From assembly GCA_016165875.1 (NCBI GenBank), contig JABBOT010000080.1, positions 12,754,337-12,818,336 on the forward strand: a stretch of 64,000 bases of DNA, given 5' to 3'. A program made the translations under genes and the position numbers. Positions within the stretch are counted from its first letter, which is position 1, and each line of letters starts with the position of its first letter. Under the pieces are notes generated by a model. The model had not been told where the DNA came from. It made no database searches and saw only the letters and a list, made by a program, of their open reading frames with translations. Below are positions 45,206 to 55,649 of this stretch, piece after piece. The DNA is from Acanthopleura granulata. Taxonomy: Eukaryota; Mollusca; Polyplacophora; Chitonida; Chitonidae.

Positions 45206-46224
45206 AAAAGTTTACTTGTGAGACACTAGTTTTGTGAGAGACAGACGAAATGCGAAGAAAGTCAATTCCGGATAAGCAATGCGGAAAAGCTGTAAATGAA
45301 ATACGGACGTTGTATTCAAGTAGCATTTGAAAGATACTGCGCGTTGTGTGACAAGTCATTATTGCAAAAACTAATGTGTCGAGGATATCCCATCAAACGT
45401 CTTCATTTTAAGTTTCTTAATGTCTTCATAATTGTGTCTCGTTTCGCTTAACTCACGACAAAACCCACATATTCATCATCTTGAATAAGATCGCCACGTT
45501 GTGTGAACATTTGTAATCAACGCGCAACTGCGATATATATTTTGACATCATCGACTATTTAAAAACTAGCATGGTATACGATGTATGTTTAATTCATGCT
45601 CTTAGAACATTCCATGCGTCTTTCCGTCGCCTTTGCATGAATCCGTGCTAATTACTTAATTTATGTGCTTTGAAATTCTCACCCTTTGGTAATCTTTGTT
45701 AAAAGTTGTTATAGAAATTGGCTTTGTGAATACTGACTATGGAAATGTACTGACGCCTGTTATATGAATATGTGCCTCGAATCTGCGCGCCTAGAATCAG
45801 GCGTTTGTTGTATATCTTTAAACCATAGGGCATACAAACATAGCACTATATCAAGAGCAAAGGACATTTAGTTGATTATAGAAAGTAGTCTTGTATTGCT
45901 ACTCGCGGCCTGTTTTAAAACTTGTGATGGACTAATAACATGTCGTGTGGCTTTCAACGCAAACAACGTCTCAAATGGGAAAGCAATCTGTTTTTACTTT
46001 GAATATAGAACATATTACATTACATGCATATTACACGATGTACAAGACGAATTTTGAGTCACAAAGTGTGGTTATGCATACGCTGAATCATTGGTTTGAG
46101 GGTATCTTCGACTTCAAATGCATAGGTGGACGTGGGCATTACGAAGTATATGCCTCTGAGGATACCTTCCGGCCTCCGTCGATAACATGGTCTGCTAACT
46201 CTCCGTATTAACTGTTTCTATATC

Positions 46225-46320
46225 CTGACGGTTGAGTGTTCGCGCCATGCTTCCCGCTGCTTCCGGTGTGGTTTTCTTCCGAGCTGATATATAAATGAAA
46301 TATTGCTGAGACCGAAGGGA
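46225..46320 (+). repeat. SINE tail-like fragment
   Basis: CTTCCCGCTGCTTCCGGTGT, GGTTTTCTTCCGAGCTGATA, TAAATGAAATATTGCTGAG resembles the minus-strand tail side of SINE family 2 (19.4 kb). The same fragment is at 51,255-51,312 in D copy 4. Confidence 0.6.
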
Positions 46321-46979
46321 AGCATAAATCCAAGCTGAAAAAAAAGTTTTGTTAAATATGCAGCAGTTTTCCATTTCTGAGCAATACTAAACTATTTCTC
46401 CCCATGACTTATAATTTTACATTCGTAAATGCACGGTAAACCATATGGTTATTCAAATATACAGATTCAGGGAATATCCTGGTGACGTGTTTTAAAAAAG
46501 TATTAGCTTCTAAACTATCCAGCTTTACTGTAGGGTAAACGAAATTAATTGTTTCCTAATTCTTATGGGAATAAACGATTTTCTGTACGGTGTCCAAATA
46601 ACCTATCAAAATTTGATACTTCTTCTGGAAACTAATAATTCACCCCAAGTTCTTCTAAAAACAAACACACACGCGAAATTTTTGTCTGCTTCAGCTAATA
46701 GCGTGCAAGGCGGGATTTGGTAAAATCATTTTTAACAGTTTCTTGAAAATATAATAATTTTCTTGTCACTTTTCTCGATATCAGATCTTATGCAATAATT
46801 TAAAATACAAGAAAGTTTTTGTAATACAAAAATTATCAGCGATCAGATAAGGCGGATGATTTTTTTTATATATCTTCTATGTTGTTCTGCAAATCCCCAC
46901 ATCCCTGTAATTATATTTCTGATCACTGTTTCCGAATAAATCTGTTTTAATTTCTATTTGTTAAAAAGGTTGCTTACTT

Positions 46980-47330
46980 GATAAGCTATATCGGCAGGCA
47001 CTATAAAAGGAAATGAGAGGGGAGCAGGTTTGAAGGCCGACTCGTCTAGCTTTTAATGAAATTTGGTTTGATTTAAGAAGGTGGTGTGAGATGACGGAAA
47101 TAATTTTGACGAAAGTATGTAGAGAGGCATTTCGCATTAAAATCAACTTTTGGCCAACTGACATTCATTCAAAACGCACTCAGACTCAAATTCAAACGAT
47201 GTTTATTTGTAAATATGAAAAGCCAAATCTCTCGACGTCAAATCCATCCACTGATCTTTATTAGCCTATATTTATCCCAAGATTTCTTTTGTGGTCATAT
47301 CTCAATGGAGATTGCTAGGGATTAACGGGC
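46980..47330. other. Spacer, no recognised gene
   Basis: Nothing recognised. Confidence 0.3.
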
Positions 47331-47460
47331 CCGACAGCTTGACTTTTCCTTGTGTACATGTTTGAAAGCTCATGTCAACAGTCCCGGGCGAATATATCGG
47401 TGTTTCCGCTTGTTTGAGAAATGTGATTGAACACAGCACATCAGCCTCAATATCTACTGT
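47330..47460. repeat. Module F, copy 1
   Basis: CATGTCAACAGTCCCGGGCG, ATATATCGGTGTTTCCGCTTG aligns with 54,690-54,740 and 62,810-62,860. In the middle copy the plus frame reads SRCLHDFDSPGTICRCVRLI; the other two are broken. Confidence 0.6.
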
Positions 47461-48880
47461 ATTGCCGTGCTTAATTTCCAGTTTATAGTTGTGCCCAAGA
47501 TCTTGTTTGCTTTGTATGACATTTAGCTCTCTAGGGGTCGTCTAGCGGCGAAATTGTTGTCGTTTTATAACTCTCTGTATGGCAGTTACCCAGCCGTTGT
47601 GATTACCATTTAAATGATGTCAAATTACGCTGATATGTTATGTGCCACGAGAATCCTCCCTTTGCGAATATTCCAATACATTTTACATCAAAAATAACAG
47701 ACCCTTTCCCCTACCTACCTAGGTCACTGAACATTACTTTGTATAACCGAAGTGCTTGTATTTGTCACCACTTATACTTGAGCCAGATAGCAATGTAACA
47801 ATAAACAAGCCTCTATGGTAAAGTCTATGTTACGATATTAGAGATCAGTGGGTGAATACAAATGACTAAATCTTTAGTGTAAAATACTGTTATTTGTCAA
47901 ATCATTTGAATGTAATCAGAATGAGACAAAGAAAAATAGCAATGCAAAGATGACTTGTTCAAAAAAGAATGTCACCACATGCTTTTGTTTTACTTTGATT
48001 TTTCATCTCGGATTTCTGTCATTTAGCAGTATGTCTGTTGTTACAAGCCTTACCGACTAAATAAACAACACGCTTCTATCGACTGGTCCTGTTTTACATC
48101 GTCATTTCGGGCTAAAGTGCAAACCTTTAGGTTTGTTCACAAAAAATGACGTTAGAATCCGGATTATCAGACGTGGCTGAAATTGTACCACCACAGAACA
48201 GAATCATTGTCAAACCTTTATCGATGTCATGCCTGTTTGTAAGAGGGTAATTTCAATGTACAATTTTAAGCTAAAACCTGAAATCACTTGGAAGGGAACC
48301 TAGATGTTTCCTGACAAATGGACAAATGTCGGCATAAGGCGGAAGTACTTACAAAGCGTGATACATGGTGCAAGATTATAAACGACTGCGAAAGAAAATC
48401 ACCTCGGTTGATTGTGGCATAATTGAAGACTTGAGTAGTTCCATCGTGCAGAAATGGATAAAAACCAATGTGTTGTGGAAAAGAGGAGATTCCTCGATGT
48501 TATCTGTAACAAGAACTGGAAAATAGTAACTAAATAGTCCTCCCACGGGGCTTTCAAGCGATTGTCTCGTTAGATTAGAGTAAGACGATATTGAAAAGCC
48601 TATCTGGATGCTGAAAGCCAACCTCATAAAAAAAATCACCCTGTGAGATTCAGAATACATTTGTTTGTGTTGTGTCGGTGGACTAGTAATGCAGGCAAGA
48701 TTGTAAAATGTGGAACTTTAGAAAATGATGAACAGCCTTTTTTTCTGAACTAAGCCATTGGTAATTAAAAGTATTTTTGCGACATTCGTGTGGTTATTAT
48801 GGAGGCCTGCTGAAAACCCATTGAGTAGTGAAGGAATTTTTTTTATAAGGACGTAATCTTGCTTGATATGTCGACTCGTT
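47460..48880. other. Spacer, no recognised gene
   Basis: Short ORFs only, including a 94-codon minus frame at 48,660-48,376 without recognisable domain. Confidence 0.3.
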
Positions 48881-49610
48881 AAACTGATGAACCAGAGGGA
48901 AAATGTTCCTTCACTTTCCCTTCAGAGAATTTCTCAATAGTTTTATATAATGTTAAAGAGAATACTTAATGCTATAAGTTCCATTTAAAGGGACAGTTTT
49001 GTGAAGTTGCATTAGAAGATTAAAAATATCTGTGATTAAAATAAACGAGATCTATAAATATGTCATCATTATTTTATTGGAAGAAACGTACAAATGACTA
49101 TATACGAGTTGTAGATTCGACCTTATCACCTCATAAAAAGTACCGGTATGAGAAGAGTGTCATCAGATAAAAGGTCCTCAGTCAGTTTGGCTACAAGATG
49201 CAGTCCACTAAAAGTCATCCACACATGGACTTTGTTGACGTTAGAGTCAGAGTAAATGACTGTCAACAAAGCAATATAGCCAGTTATGAAGTAAAATAGC
49301 CATTGAATTGAAAAGCTGACCACAAAATAAAAACACAGCTCCTCGGCATCTTCGTACTCCCTATTTCTATCTCTGTACTCTACTCTTTTTCTCTACCACA
49401 GTATTCAACCTCTGTTCTATCAACTGCGGTACTCTCTATCTCTGCCTTATCTACCTTGATGTTCGCTACCTCACTTCTCTGTACTCTTGTACTATTCTCT
49501 GCATCTGTACTTTTTATTCATGTACTCTCTTCTTACCTGTTATCTTCTTCTCTACTATTTTTGTCTACAAGTACCATTGTACTCTATACCTCTCTACCTC
49601 TGGGTCCTAA
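48880..49610. repeat. Module E, copy 1, with pyrimidine-rich minisatellite
   Basis: CCATTTAAAGGGACAGTTTT, GTGAAGTTGCAT and GATTCGACCTTA match 63,310-63,460; the start (ACCAGAGGGAAAAT) also matches 56,292. From 49,340 the plus strand is a degenerate TCTCTGTACTCT/CTATCTCT repeat. The 114-codon ORF at 49,456-49,800 is produced mainly by this low-complexity tract. Confidence 0.65.
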
Positions 49611-50039
49611 TGACAATCCGATTAAATCAGCAGACTATGGTTGCATGAAAGACACTTTGACTGGGTCGTTCCACAAAAAGTATATTAGGCCTTACGCTGT
49701 CCAAAATTTAATTCACACAAACATTTCGAGAAAAGTGAATTGTTCATCACCACCAGAGCCAATGGCTATTTTATCATTTACAACAAAGGCTTATCTTTAA
49801 AACATGGATGAAAATGTTCACCGACATGAATCTAGTTATTGTTTTTTTCTTCAGAGACAGATATGCAGTTGACTCTACACATTAGAATCGATTCAGGCAA
49901 TGGGTGTTTTGCAGCAAAAATTACTTATTTTAAATTACATATTTTAAGAGGCAACTTTCGTCATCAGATCATCTATAATGTTTTGCATTGGCTTGCGCCA
50001 TAAGACACATTTCTGAACCGATGTGTGCATGCACATGTA

Positions 50040-50950
50040 TGAAGCAGTTCTGTATGTTCAGGATCTTCGACATGTCCCTTAGATCAAGATGCAACAGGAA
50101 ATTGTGGATATTCTTTGGATGTGACCTTTCTTTGTATTCTTGCTGTAACATTTAACATCATGCAAAGATGAATGTCGTATTGAACTAGACGCAGTGCCAT
50201 TGATGTTGTATAATCGTTTGCTCTTTATGTAGTAATGACAGGGGCTGTGTACTGAAGAATATATCGTTTAAAAAACGACGACCAAATTTGTAGCTATATC
50301 TAACAGGACACAGTTTACTAACACGAATTGGGTTTAAGGTGACAAGAGTTTTATTCCTTGCAACCATTGCGAGTGTTTATAAAAATCAAGCTTGCTTGCG
50401 ATGAAAAGAATTGCCTTCCGCGTAGACATTGCGAATGTCAACAAAAGAAATCATTTCGCGAATGTCATTGAAATGAAATTGCAAAGCATATATATTCTAG
50501 CGAAGTCTTTTTAAATGGTAATAGTTACACTTCTCCACCAATAAGAAACTGTAACGATTACTTAACCTGATAAATTACAGTTTTTTTAATAGGTAGCCTT
50601 TTGATCATCTTATATATTCTCAAGACGTGTGTGGAAACATCAGGCTGAAACACGTTGCCCGTTTATTCTCAGGTCGCGGAACCATAACGTCAGAGACGAA
50701 AATCCACCCTTCGGTGTTATGTGACGTGCTCAAACAGTAGAAAGGAAATTAATGCCAATATCTCCTAAGGGAGGATACTCAATGCTTGCTGGATATCTAT
50801 GTGATTTGACATCTTGTCCATAATAACCAAAACGGGAGAGTAACAGTCGCACAGAGGGCTGTAGTGTGACGGCTTAATCAGCGTTAGAGATCTCGCTAGA
50901 TTTAAATACGAGGCGAGGCTAGCAGCATTCCAGCCGCTCCTGTACAGAGC
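50040..50950. repeat. Module C, copy 2, with broken terminal exon
   Basis: 50,062 follows a TATGTTCAG acceptor and reads SSTCPLDQDATGNCGYSLDV in the frame of the 43,206 exon. It then diverges and stops at 50,169. A second frame at about 50,213 reads VCSLCSNDRGCVLKNISFKK, matching the cysteine region. An apparent 80-bp insertion or rearrangement lies between. The promoter-like end is 50,886-50,925 (AGATTTAAATACGAGGCGAG, with TTTAAATA). Confidence 0.75.
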
Positions 50951-51261
50951 CAATTGCACTGAGCAATACCCAAAATTTACGGTTGAGACTGGCTGTTCAC
51001 GTTGTTGGATTCAGCGTAAAGACTCTCCAATGTTGCCTGCCTACCAGTACTGTAGTTTGTAGTGCTGTAGTACCTGAGTCTCGATTGGCCCTAAGACAAA
51101 AACTTCACCAACCCATTCTTACCAAGCCAATATGATCAATAAGTTGCTCAGAGAATGTGAATGTCCATACTGCAAGCTAAGCTAGAAACGCACTTGTCGT
51201 TTCAACTTACTTATCTAGTTTTTATTCAATATTCATACCGGTTGCTTGTTCGATCCCATAT

Positions 51262-51885
51262 ATCCGCAGCTTCCGGTATGGTTTTCTTCCCAGCTGATAT
51301 AAAAATGAAATATCAGTCGTCTATTTTTAACACATATTAAAACTAATCACATTCCTCGCCAAGCTCTATGATTTTGCACGCACAAGTCTGAAAGAAACCA
51401 TTCAGGTATTGACGTACGCAAATTGAGGGGATCTCTTGGTAATATTTTTATCACTGTATCACGTTCTAAACTATCGTGATTTACTCAAGAGTACGAACAC
51501 TATGTAAAGTAATTTCTCTGAATCTTATGGGAATGAAAGGTTTTTTAAAAACTTCTTCCGGAAAGTAATAAACCTGAAAATTCCAGCTCTTCTTCTGAAA
51601 AAGGAATTGTTTCTCCTTCAACTAATACTGCAGGCAAAACGGGATTTTGCAGAATAATCGCCTAATGCAAGGAATTTCAAAGAAGAGAAGATTGTACGTA
51701 TATTGCATGGAAGCATCTGCAATCCAATAATGTGGAGGATTTTTATTTTAATATCTCCTTTTATATTTGTCCCCCAATCCCCACTCATCATTCCCACTAA
51801 TGATATTCCCCAGAAGAGTTTTTCATTTACCAGTCCACACTACCTTTGCCTGTAGACTTTTATCGTTTCTATTTCTAAATTAGCC
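51262..51885. repeat. Module D, copy 4 (partial)
   Basis: AATCTTATGGGAATGAAAGG (51,519), TTCTCCTTCAACTAATACTG and CAATCCAATAATGTGGAGGA align with D copies 1-3; the first third of the module is missing. It breaks off into the inverted module A at about 51,890. Confidence 0.7.
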
Positions 51886-51980
51886 TGATTTAATTACTAT
51901 CTCTTTTAAGAGGATCACCTACAGCCAAAGAACACTGTTGGCTTCTCCAAATCATAAGCAGCTTTTTCGTCATAACTTGT

Positions 51981-52097
51981 ATTATTTATTTATTTGATTA
52001 ACTTTTTCACGCCGTATTTAAGAATATTTCACTTATACGACTGCGGCCAGTATTATTTTGGAAGGAAACCGGACAGATCCCAAGGGAAAACCAGTTC
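51981..52097 (-). repeat. tRNA-derived SINE (family 1), tail half
   Basis: TTATTTATTTATTTGATTAA, AAGAATATTTCACTTATACG, GCGGCCAGTATTATTTTGGA and GACAGATCCCAAGGGAAAAC. Abuts the Tc1 fragment directly. Confidence 0.85.
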
Positions 52098-52117
52098 GAG
52101 TTTGTCACGGGTTACGT

Positions 52118-52262
52118 GCCATTAATGTGTTGATGGTTGGAACAAGACAAGCAGTTGTGTCAAGAACAGTGAATGGGTCGCAGGCAGTGATTGTCAGACT
52201 GTGGGCATGATACCGTCAGGCGCATAACGTCCACGACCGACACCCCCCGGCCAACAAAGGGC
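52118..52262 (+). mobile_element. Tc1/mariner transposase fragment, best preserved
   Basis: Reads VLMVGTRQAVVSRTVNGSQA, VIVRLWA, then after a stop YRQAHNVHDRHPP. This is the N-terminal helix-turn-helix, linker and basic stretch of Tc1-like transposases, lacking the catalytic DDE domain. It inserted in, or was carried with, the inverted module A copy. Related remnants are at 25.4/26.6 and 32.4 kb. Confidence 0.75.
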
Positions 52263-53429
52263 GACAACAGTTCAAGTGTTATGTAGTACATTCCAAACAT
52301 TTTAGTGATATATTTTGAATCTCCTTATATTAAGGTTGTGTAACAATAACCAGTTTTTTCCCATTTCATGCGTTTTAAGTTTACAGCGGGCCCCCTCGAA
52401 TTAATCTAGACTTCTGGTTTTGCGTGAGCTTCCACATGATTAACAAAACTGGAAAAGTGGTCAAATAGGTAATAACTGTTTTCACCCAAGAGGAAACCAA
52501 AGACAAAGTTTTAATACGTAAAATATTCTATATTGTATGTCGACCTTGTGTAAAATTATCCTGTGTGTATTGTCCATGAAGATTATGTACACATGCGAGG
52601 GTCTGGATTTACCAAATAGACAAATGATGTTTATCAACGATGCAACTGACTCCTTTGGTTAGCACAACCCTAAACACACCTTCTGGAAATGTCAATGTTC
52701 CTTTTCTTCTAACATTTGAAATCTGAGCGTTTAGCGTAGATCTGGGCATCTCTAACACCGGGAACGGTATTGATTTTACTTCTCAACGGATATCGAACGG
52801 TAAATGCTTATAGGCTAATGACAGCTGAAATTGAAAGATTTTTTTGCAGTGAAAATTGATTGTAACATGATTTTGTCCTACAAGCACCCATGTCTTCATG
52901 AGTTGAATACAGCAGGTTTTTTTCCTATAATGCCATATTTGTCCATTGATCGTTATAAGATAGTAATTTTTTGGTGAAATTCTTACAATTCATTTTCACA
53001 CTTTCTTGTAAGTGCAAAGAACGAACCTTCGCTCTGAAACCTACCTTCCCCCTACCAAAATAAATTCCTTTATATCCCGTATATCGGGGTTGACGGATTC
53101 CATTGTTGTCGATCTTAAGGATGAATCCGTTCCTGATAACAAATTAATTCATAATCAGGAACCGATTAATCATTTAAAACAACGGAAATGACTCCAATAA
53201 CGAATTTAACGGCATGTTTTTTTGTAGAGTAAAGCGATATCTGAACACTCAGCTATTCCAATCGTGCGTAGAAAACTTTCCAGTTAGGACGTTTTTTCAC
53301 CACTTTCTACACGGTTTCCACAGACATGTCATTCTGTCATCTTAGGATAAAGTGATCCTTCTACTTGGGTCCCTACCCAATTTACCAAGTGTGAAAGACT
53401 CTCAAGGGCCCATTATGTCAACAGAGAAC

Positions 53430-53452
53430 AAAAAAAAAAAAAAAAAAAAAAA
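53430..53452. repeat. A23 homopolymer run
   Basis: Lies exactly where modules A copies 1 and 2 have a short T run on the opposite strand (about 17,416 and 34,345). It is therefore an expansion within the inverted copy and not a poly(A) tail of a retro-insertion. Confidence 0.7.
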
Positions 53453-53719
53453 CTTGACGCCAATAAAACACCTTAAACACGTAAACACACCTGAGAGGGG
53501 CTCGGAGTGCCTGGCGGTCTTGTTTAGCCTGTACTAAAGTTTACTGTTATTTGTGCGTCTGGGTTGGAACGCCATATTTGTGCTGCTAACATAAAGCACT
53601 ATAGATACACAATACGATTGTTCTTGAATATTATAGTGCATTTACAGAGATTCGTGTAGAGAAACAGACAGCAAGGTAAATCTAGACAAGCGGGAGCTGT
53701 GGTGGGTTTCTTCTCACCT

Positions 53720-54350
53720 ACTAAGACGGGTGTTTATTATTTATACAAAACAGACTAATATCTGGGTACGGGGCGCGAAATTTCAAGTTTCCAGACAGAC
53801 GTTTCTGTCAATTTTTTTAAAGCTCCAAGCAAATTGATGACTAACCATAACAAAATAGATGAAAGAAATTTTTTTTTGGAATTTTTAAAGTGCAAAAGGG
53901 TTTTGGACGCAATTCCCCAGAATTGGTTGAAGTATAATTGTATGTTCAGTGTTGTAGGACAAATATGATACACTGACCTAAGTACCATCTTAAGTGGTAG
54001 ACCCGAGGGTTGATTCTAGTTGATTGAAGTTGATTCTAGTAAACTGATTTGATAATAGACACACAAGAGAACGGTCGAAGAGAACTTGACAGCCACATGA
54101 GTGTCGTGTCTGGTGTTTTCTACATGGCTTACCAATGGGGCAAAGCTATATGTGTTACATTGTGGCTCGCCTGCTGTTTGAGGATACGTTTGTAAGATGA
54201 CGGTAATATCAACGAAGACATTATACATTTCAGGTAAGCAAGCAGGTGGTTTGGTGGGGGTGCGGAGCCAAGGGCTAAAATGTGCGATTTATATAACTCA
54301 CTCAAAGAAACAGGTTAGAAACATTCCTTCGAAATAAATCCAAAATTCGG
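53720..54350. other. Spacer, no recognised gene
   Basis: Minus-strand ORFs of 70-77 codons are unsupported. GTTGATTCTAGTTGATTGAA near 54,011 is a small local direct repeat. Confidence 0.3.
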
Positions 54351-54359
54351 CAAATTCAA

Positions 54360-54495
54360 TTCATTTATTTAATTGGTGTTTTACGCCGTACTCAAGAATA
54401 TTTCACTTATACGACGGCGGCCAGCATTATAGTGGGGAGGAAACCTGGCAGAGTCCGAGGAAAACCCAGGACAATCCGCGGGCTGAGAGAGGAAG
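54360..54495 (-). repeat. tRNA-derived SINE (family 1), tail half
   Basis: TTTATTTAATTGGTGTTTTA, CGCCGTACTCAAGAATATTT, CGACGGCGGCCAGCATTATA, GAGGAAACCTGGCAGAGTCC and CAATCCGCGGGCTG. Head lost. Confidence 0.88.
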
Positions 54496-54639
54496 TTTGA
54501 TTTCAAAGGACAGCCAGTGAACATATATTCTACGGAAAGTCAAATCTCTGAACCATGCAATCATTCATTGGTGTCTATGATATTAATCCACCTGGCATGC
54601 CAATACATCTTTTTGTGCTGAAGGCTAAATGGGAAATGC

Positions 54640-54780
54640 TTTGTATTAAAGTCCCCCCAGTGTTAAGCTCCCGCTCGTCTAGATGTTTGCATGACTTCGA
54701 CAGTCCCGGAACAATATGCCGTTGTGTCCGCTTAATTCTTCAGTGCGACGGGAGGATTTGAAATTGCTAGACTGGGCAAT
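54640..54780. repeat. Module F, copy 2
   Basis: GTCTAGATGTTTGCATGACT, TCGACAGTCCCGG and TGTCCGCTTAATTCTTCAGT. The plus frame to 54,761 contains four cysteines (RCLHDFDSPGTICRCVRLIL, QC). Could be a decayed exon of the same gene family; the copies at 47.3 and 62.8 kb carry stops. Confidence 0.5.
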
Positions 54781-54879
54781 ACAACAACTTCTGGGGGTAC
54801 GAAGATTGTCACTAACATTTGGCCTCTCAGACGTAACCTTTGCCTGTACATCAGCTTTAACATGTAACATCGTGTAGAA

Positions 54880-55640
54880 GCGAACGTCGTGATCAGCTAG
54901 TTGTGGTATCTTGGATATAGTGCAGTCATGTGTAGTATTTATAGTAATGACACAAATTGTGTATTAATGAATATTTAAGTAACGACGACCAGACATGTAG
55001 TTATGCCTACAATGACATAGATTACTTGCACGAACTGTGTTTAATATGACAAAACTTTAGTTCCGTGTAGCAATTACGAATGTCAGTGAAAAATAAAGTT
55101 TGCTTAAGATGGCAAGCTTCCTCGCGTGTAGAAACCGGGAAGGTGAATAAAGGAAGCCATTTAACATAATAGTAGCAGCACGAATGAGACAATTATACGT
55201 TAAACTCAGCTTTCAGCCAAAAGAAACAGTAGCGTGTATTTAGCTTCATAAATTACAGTTTTTATTAAAATTGAACATCATATACATTCTCAAAGCTTTC
55301 GGAAACGTCAACATTGATTCATGATGCTGAAACTTTTAGCCCGTTTATTCCCAGCGCCCAGTGTCAGACACACAGACACGTACCCCCGTCCTTCAGGGAT
55401 ATGCAGACTGACGTGCCCAAGCAGTCGAAAGACGTTGTAATTTAGTAGAAAGGAACTTATAATGCCATTAATCCTTATGGGGGGCTACTCAGCGCTCGTC
55501 AGATATCTATCTACTTTGACATTTTGTCTATAATAATCAAAACGGGTGAGTAACAGTCGTACAGAGGGCTGCCGAGTGAGATCTCGTGAGCTTTAAGCAC
55601 CAGACGAGATCAGCAGAATTCTGAAAGGTATCTTCAGAAT
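54880..55640. repeat. Module C, copy 3, with broken terminal exon
   Basis: About 54,931 reads CSIYSNDTNCVLMNI then a stop, the cysteine part of the module C exon; its first half is missing. CACGAACTGTGTTTAATATG (55,034), GACGTGCCCAAGCAGTCGAA (55,410), TTATAATGCCATTAATCCTT and CACCAGACGAGATCAGCAG (55,599) align with the other copies. Confidence 0.75.
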
Positions 55641-55649
55641 AGAAGTTAC

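Larger units (their letters stand above)
44255..46975. repeat. Module D, copy 3
   Basis: ACATACGCCAGAATACATAA (44,292), GGAACTAAACATGCAAATTT (44,910) and TTCTTATGGGAATAAACGAT (46,560) align with D copies 1 and 2. Interrupted by two SINEs and followed by TTCTATGTTGTTCTGCAAAT. The ORF at 45,945-46,211 is not conserved in the other copies. Confidence 0.8.
51890..53720. repeat. Inverted partial copy of module A
   Basis: The reverse complement aligns in order with 17,170-18,680 and 34,080-35,140. Near 53,395-53,425 it gives CTCTGTTGACATAATGGGCC, then CTTGAGAG. Near 53,553 it gives AACCCAGACGCACAAATAAC. Near 51,920 it gives TCTTTGGCTGTAGGTGATCC, then TCTTAAAA. It carries a SINE and a Tc1 fragment not present in the other copies. 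Confidence 0.75.

Noticed and set aside
49456..49800. 114-codon membrane-like protein
   Set aside because: The hydrophobic half comes from the TCTCTGTACTCT low-complexity tract.
53430..53452. Poly(A) tail of a processed retrocopy
   Set aside because: The surrounding sequence aligns with both other module A copies on the opposite strand, where the same place has a short T run; it is a homopolymer expansion.
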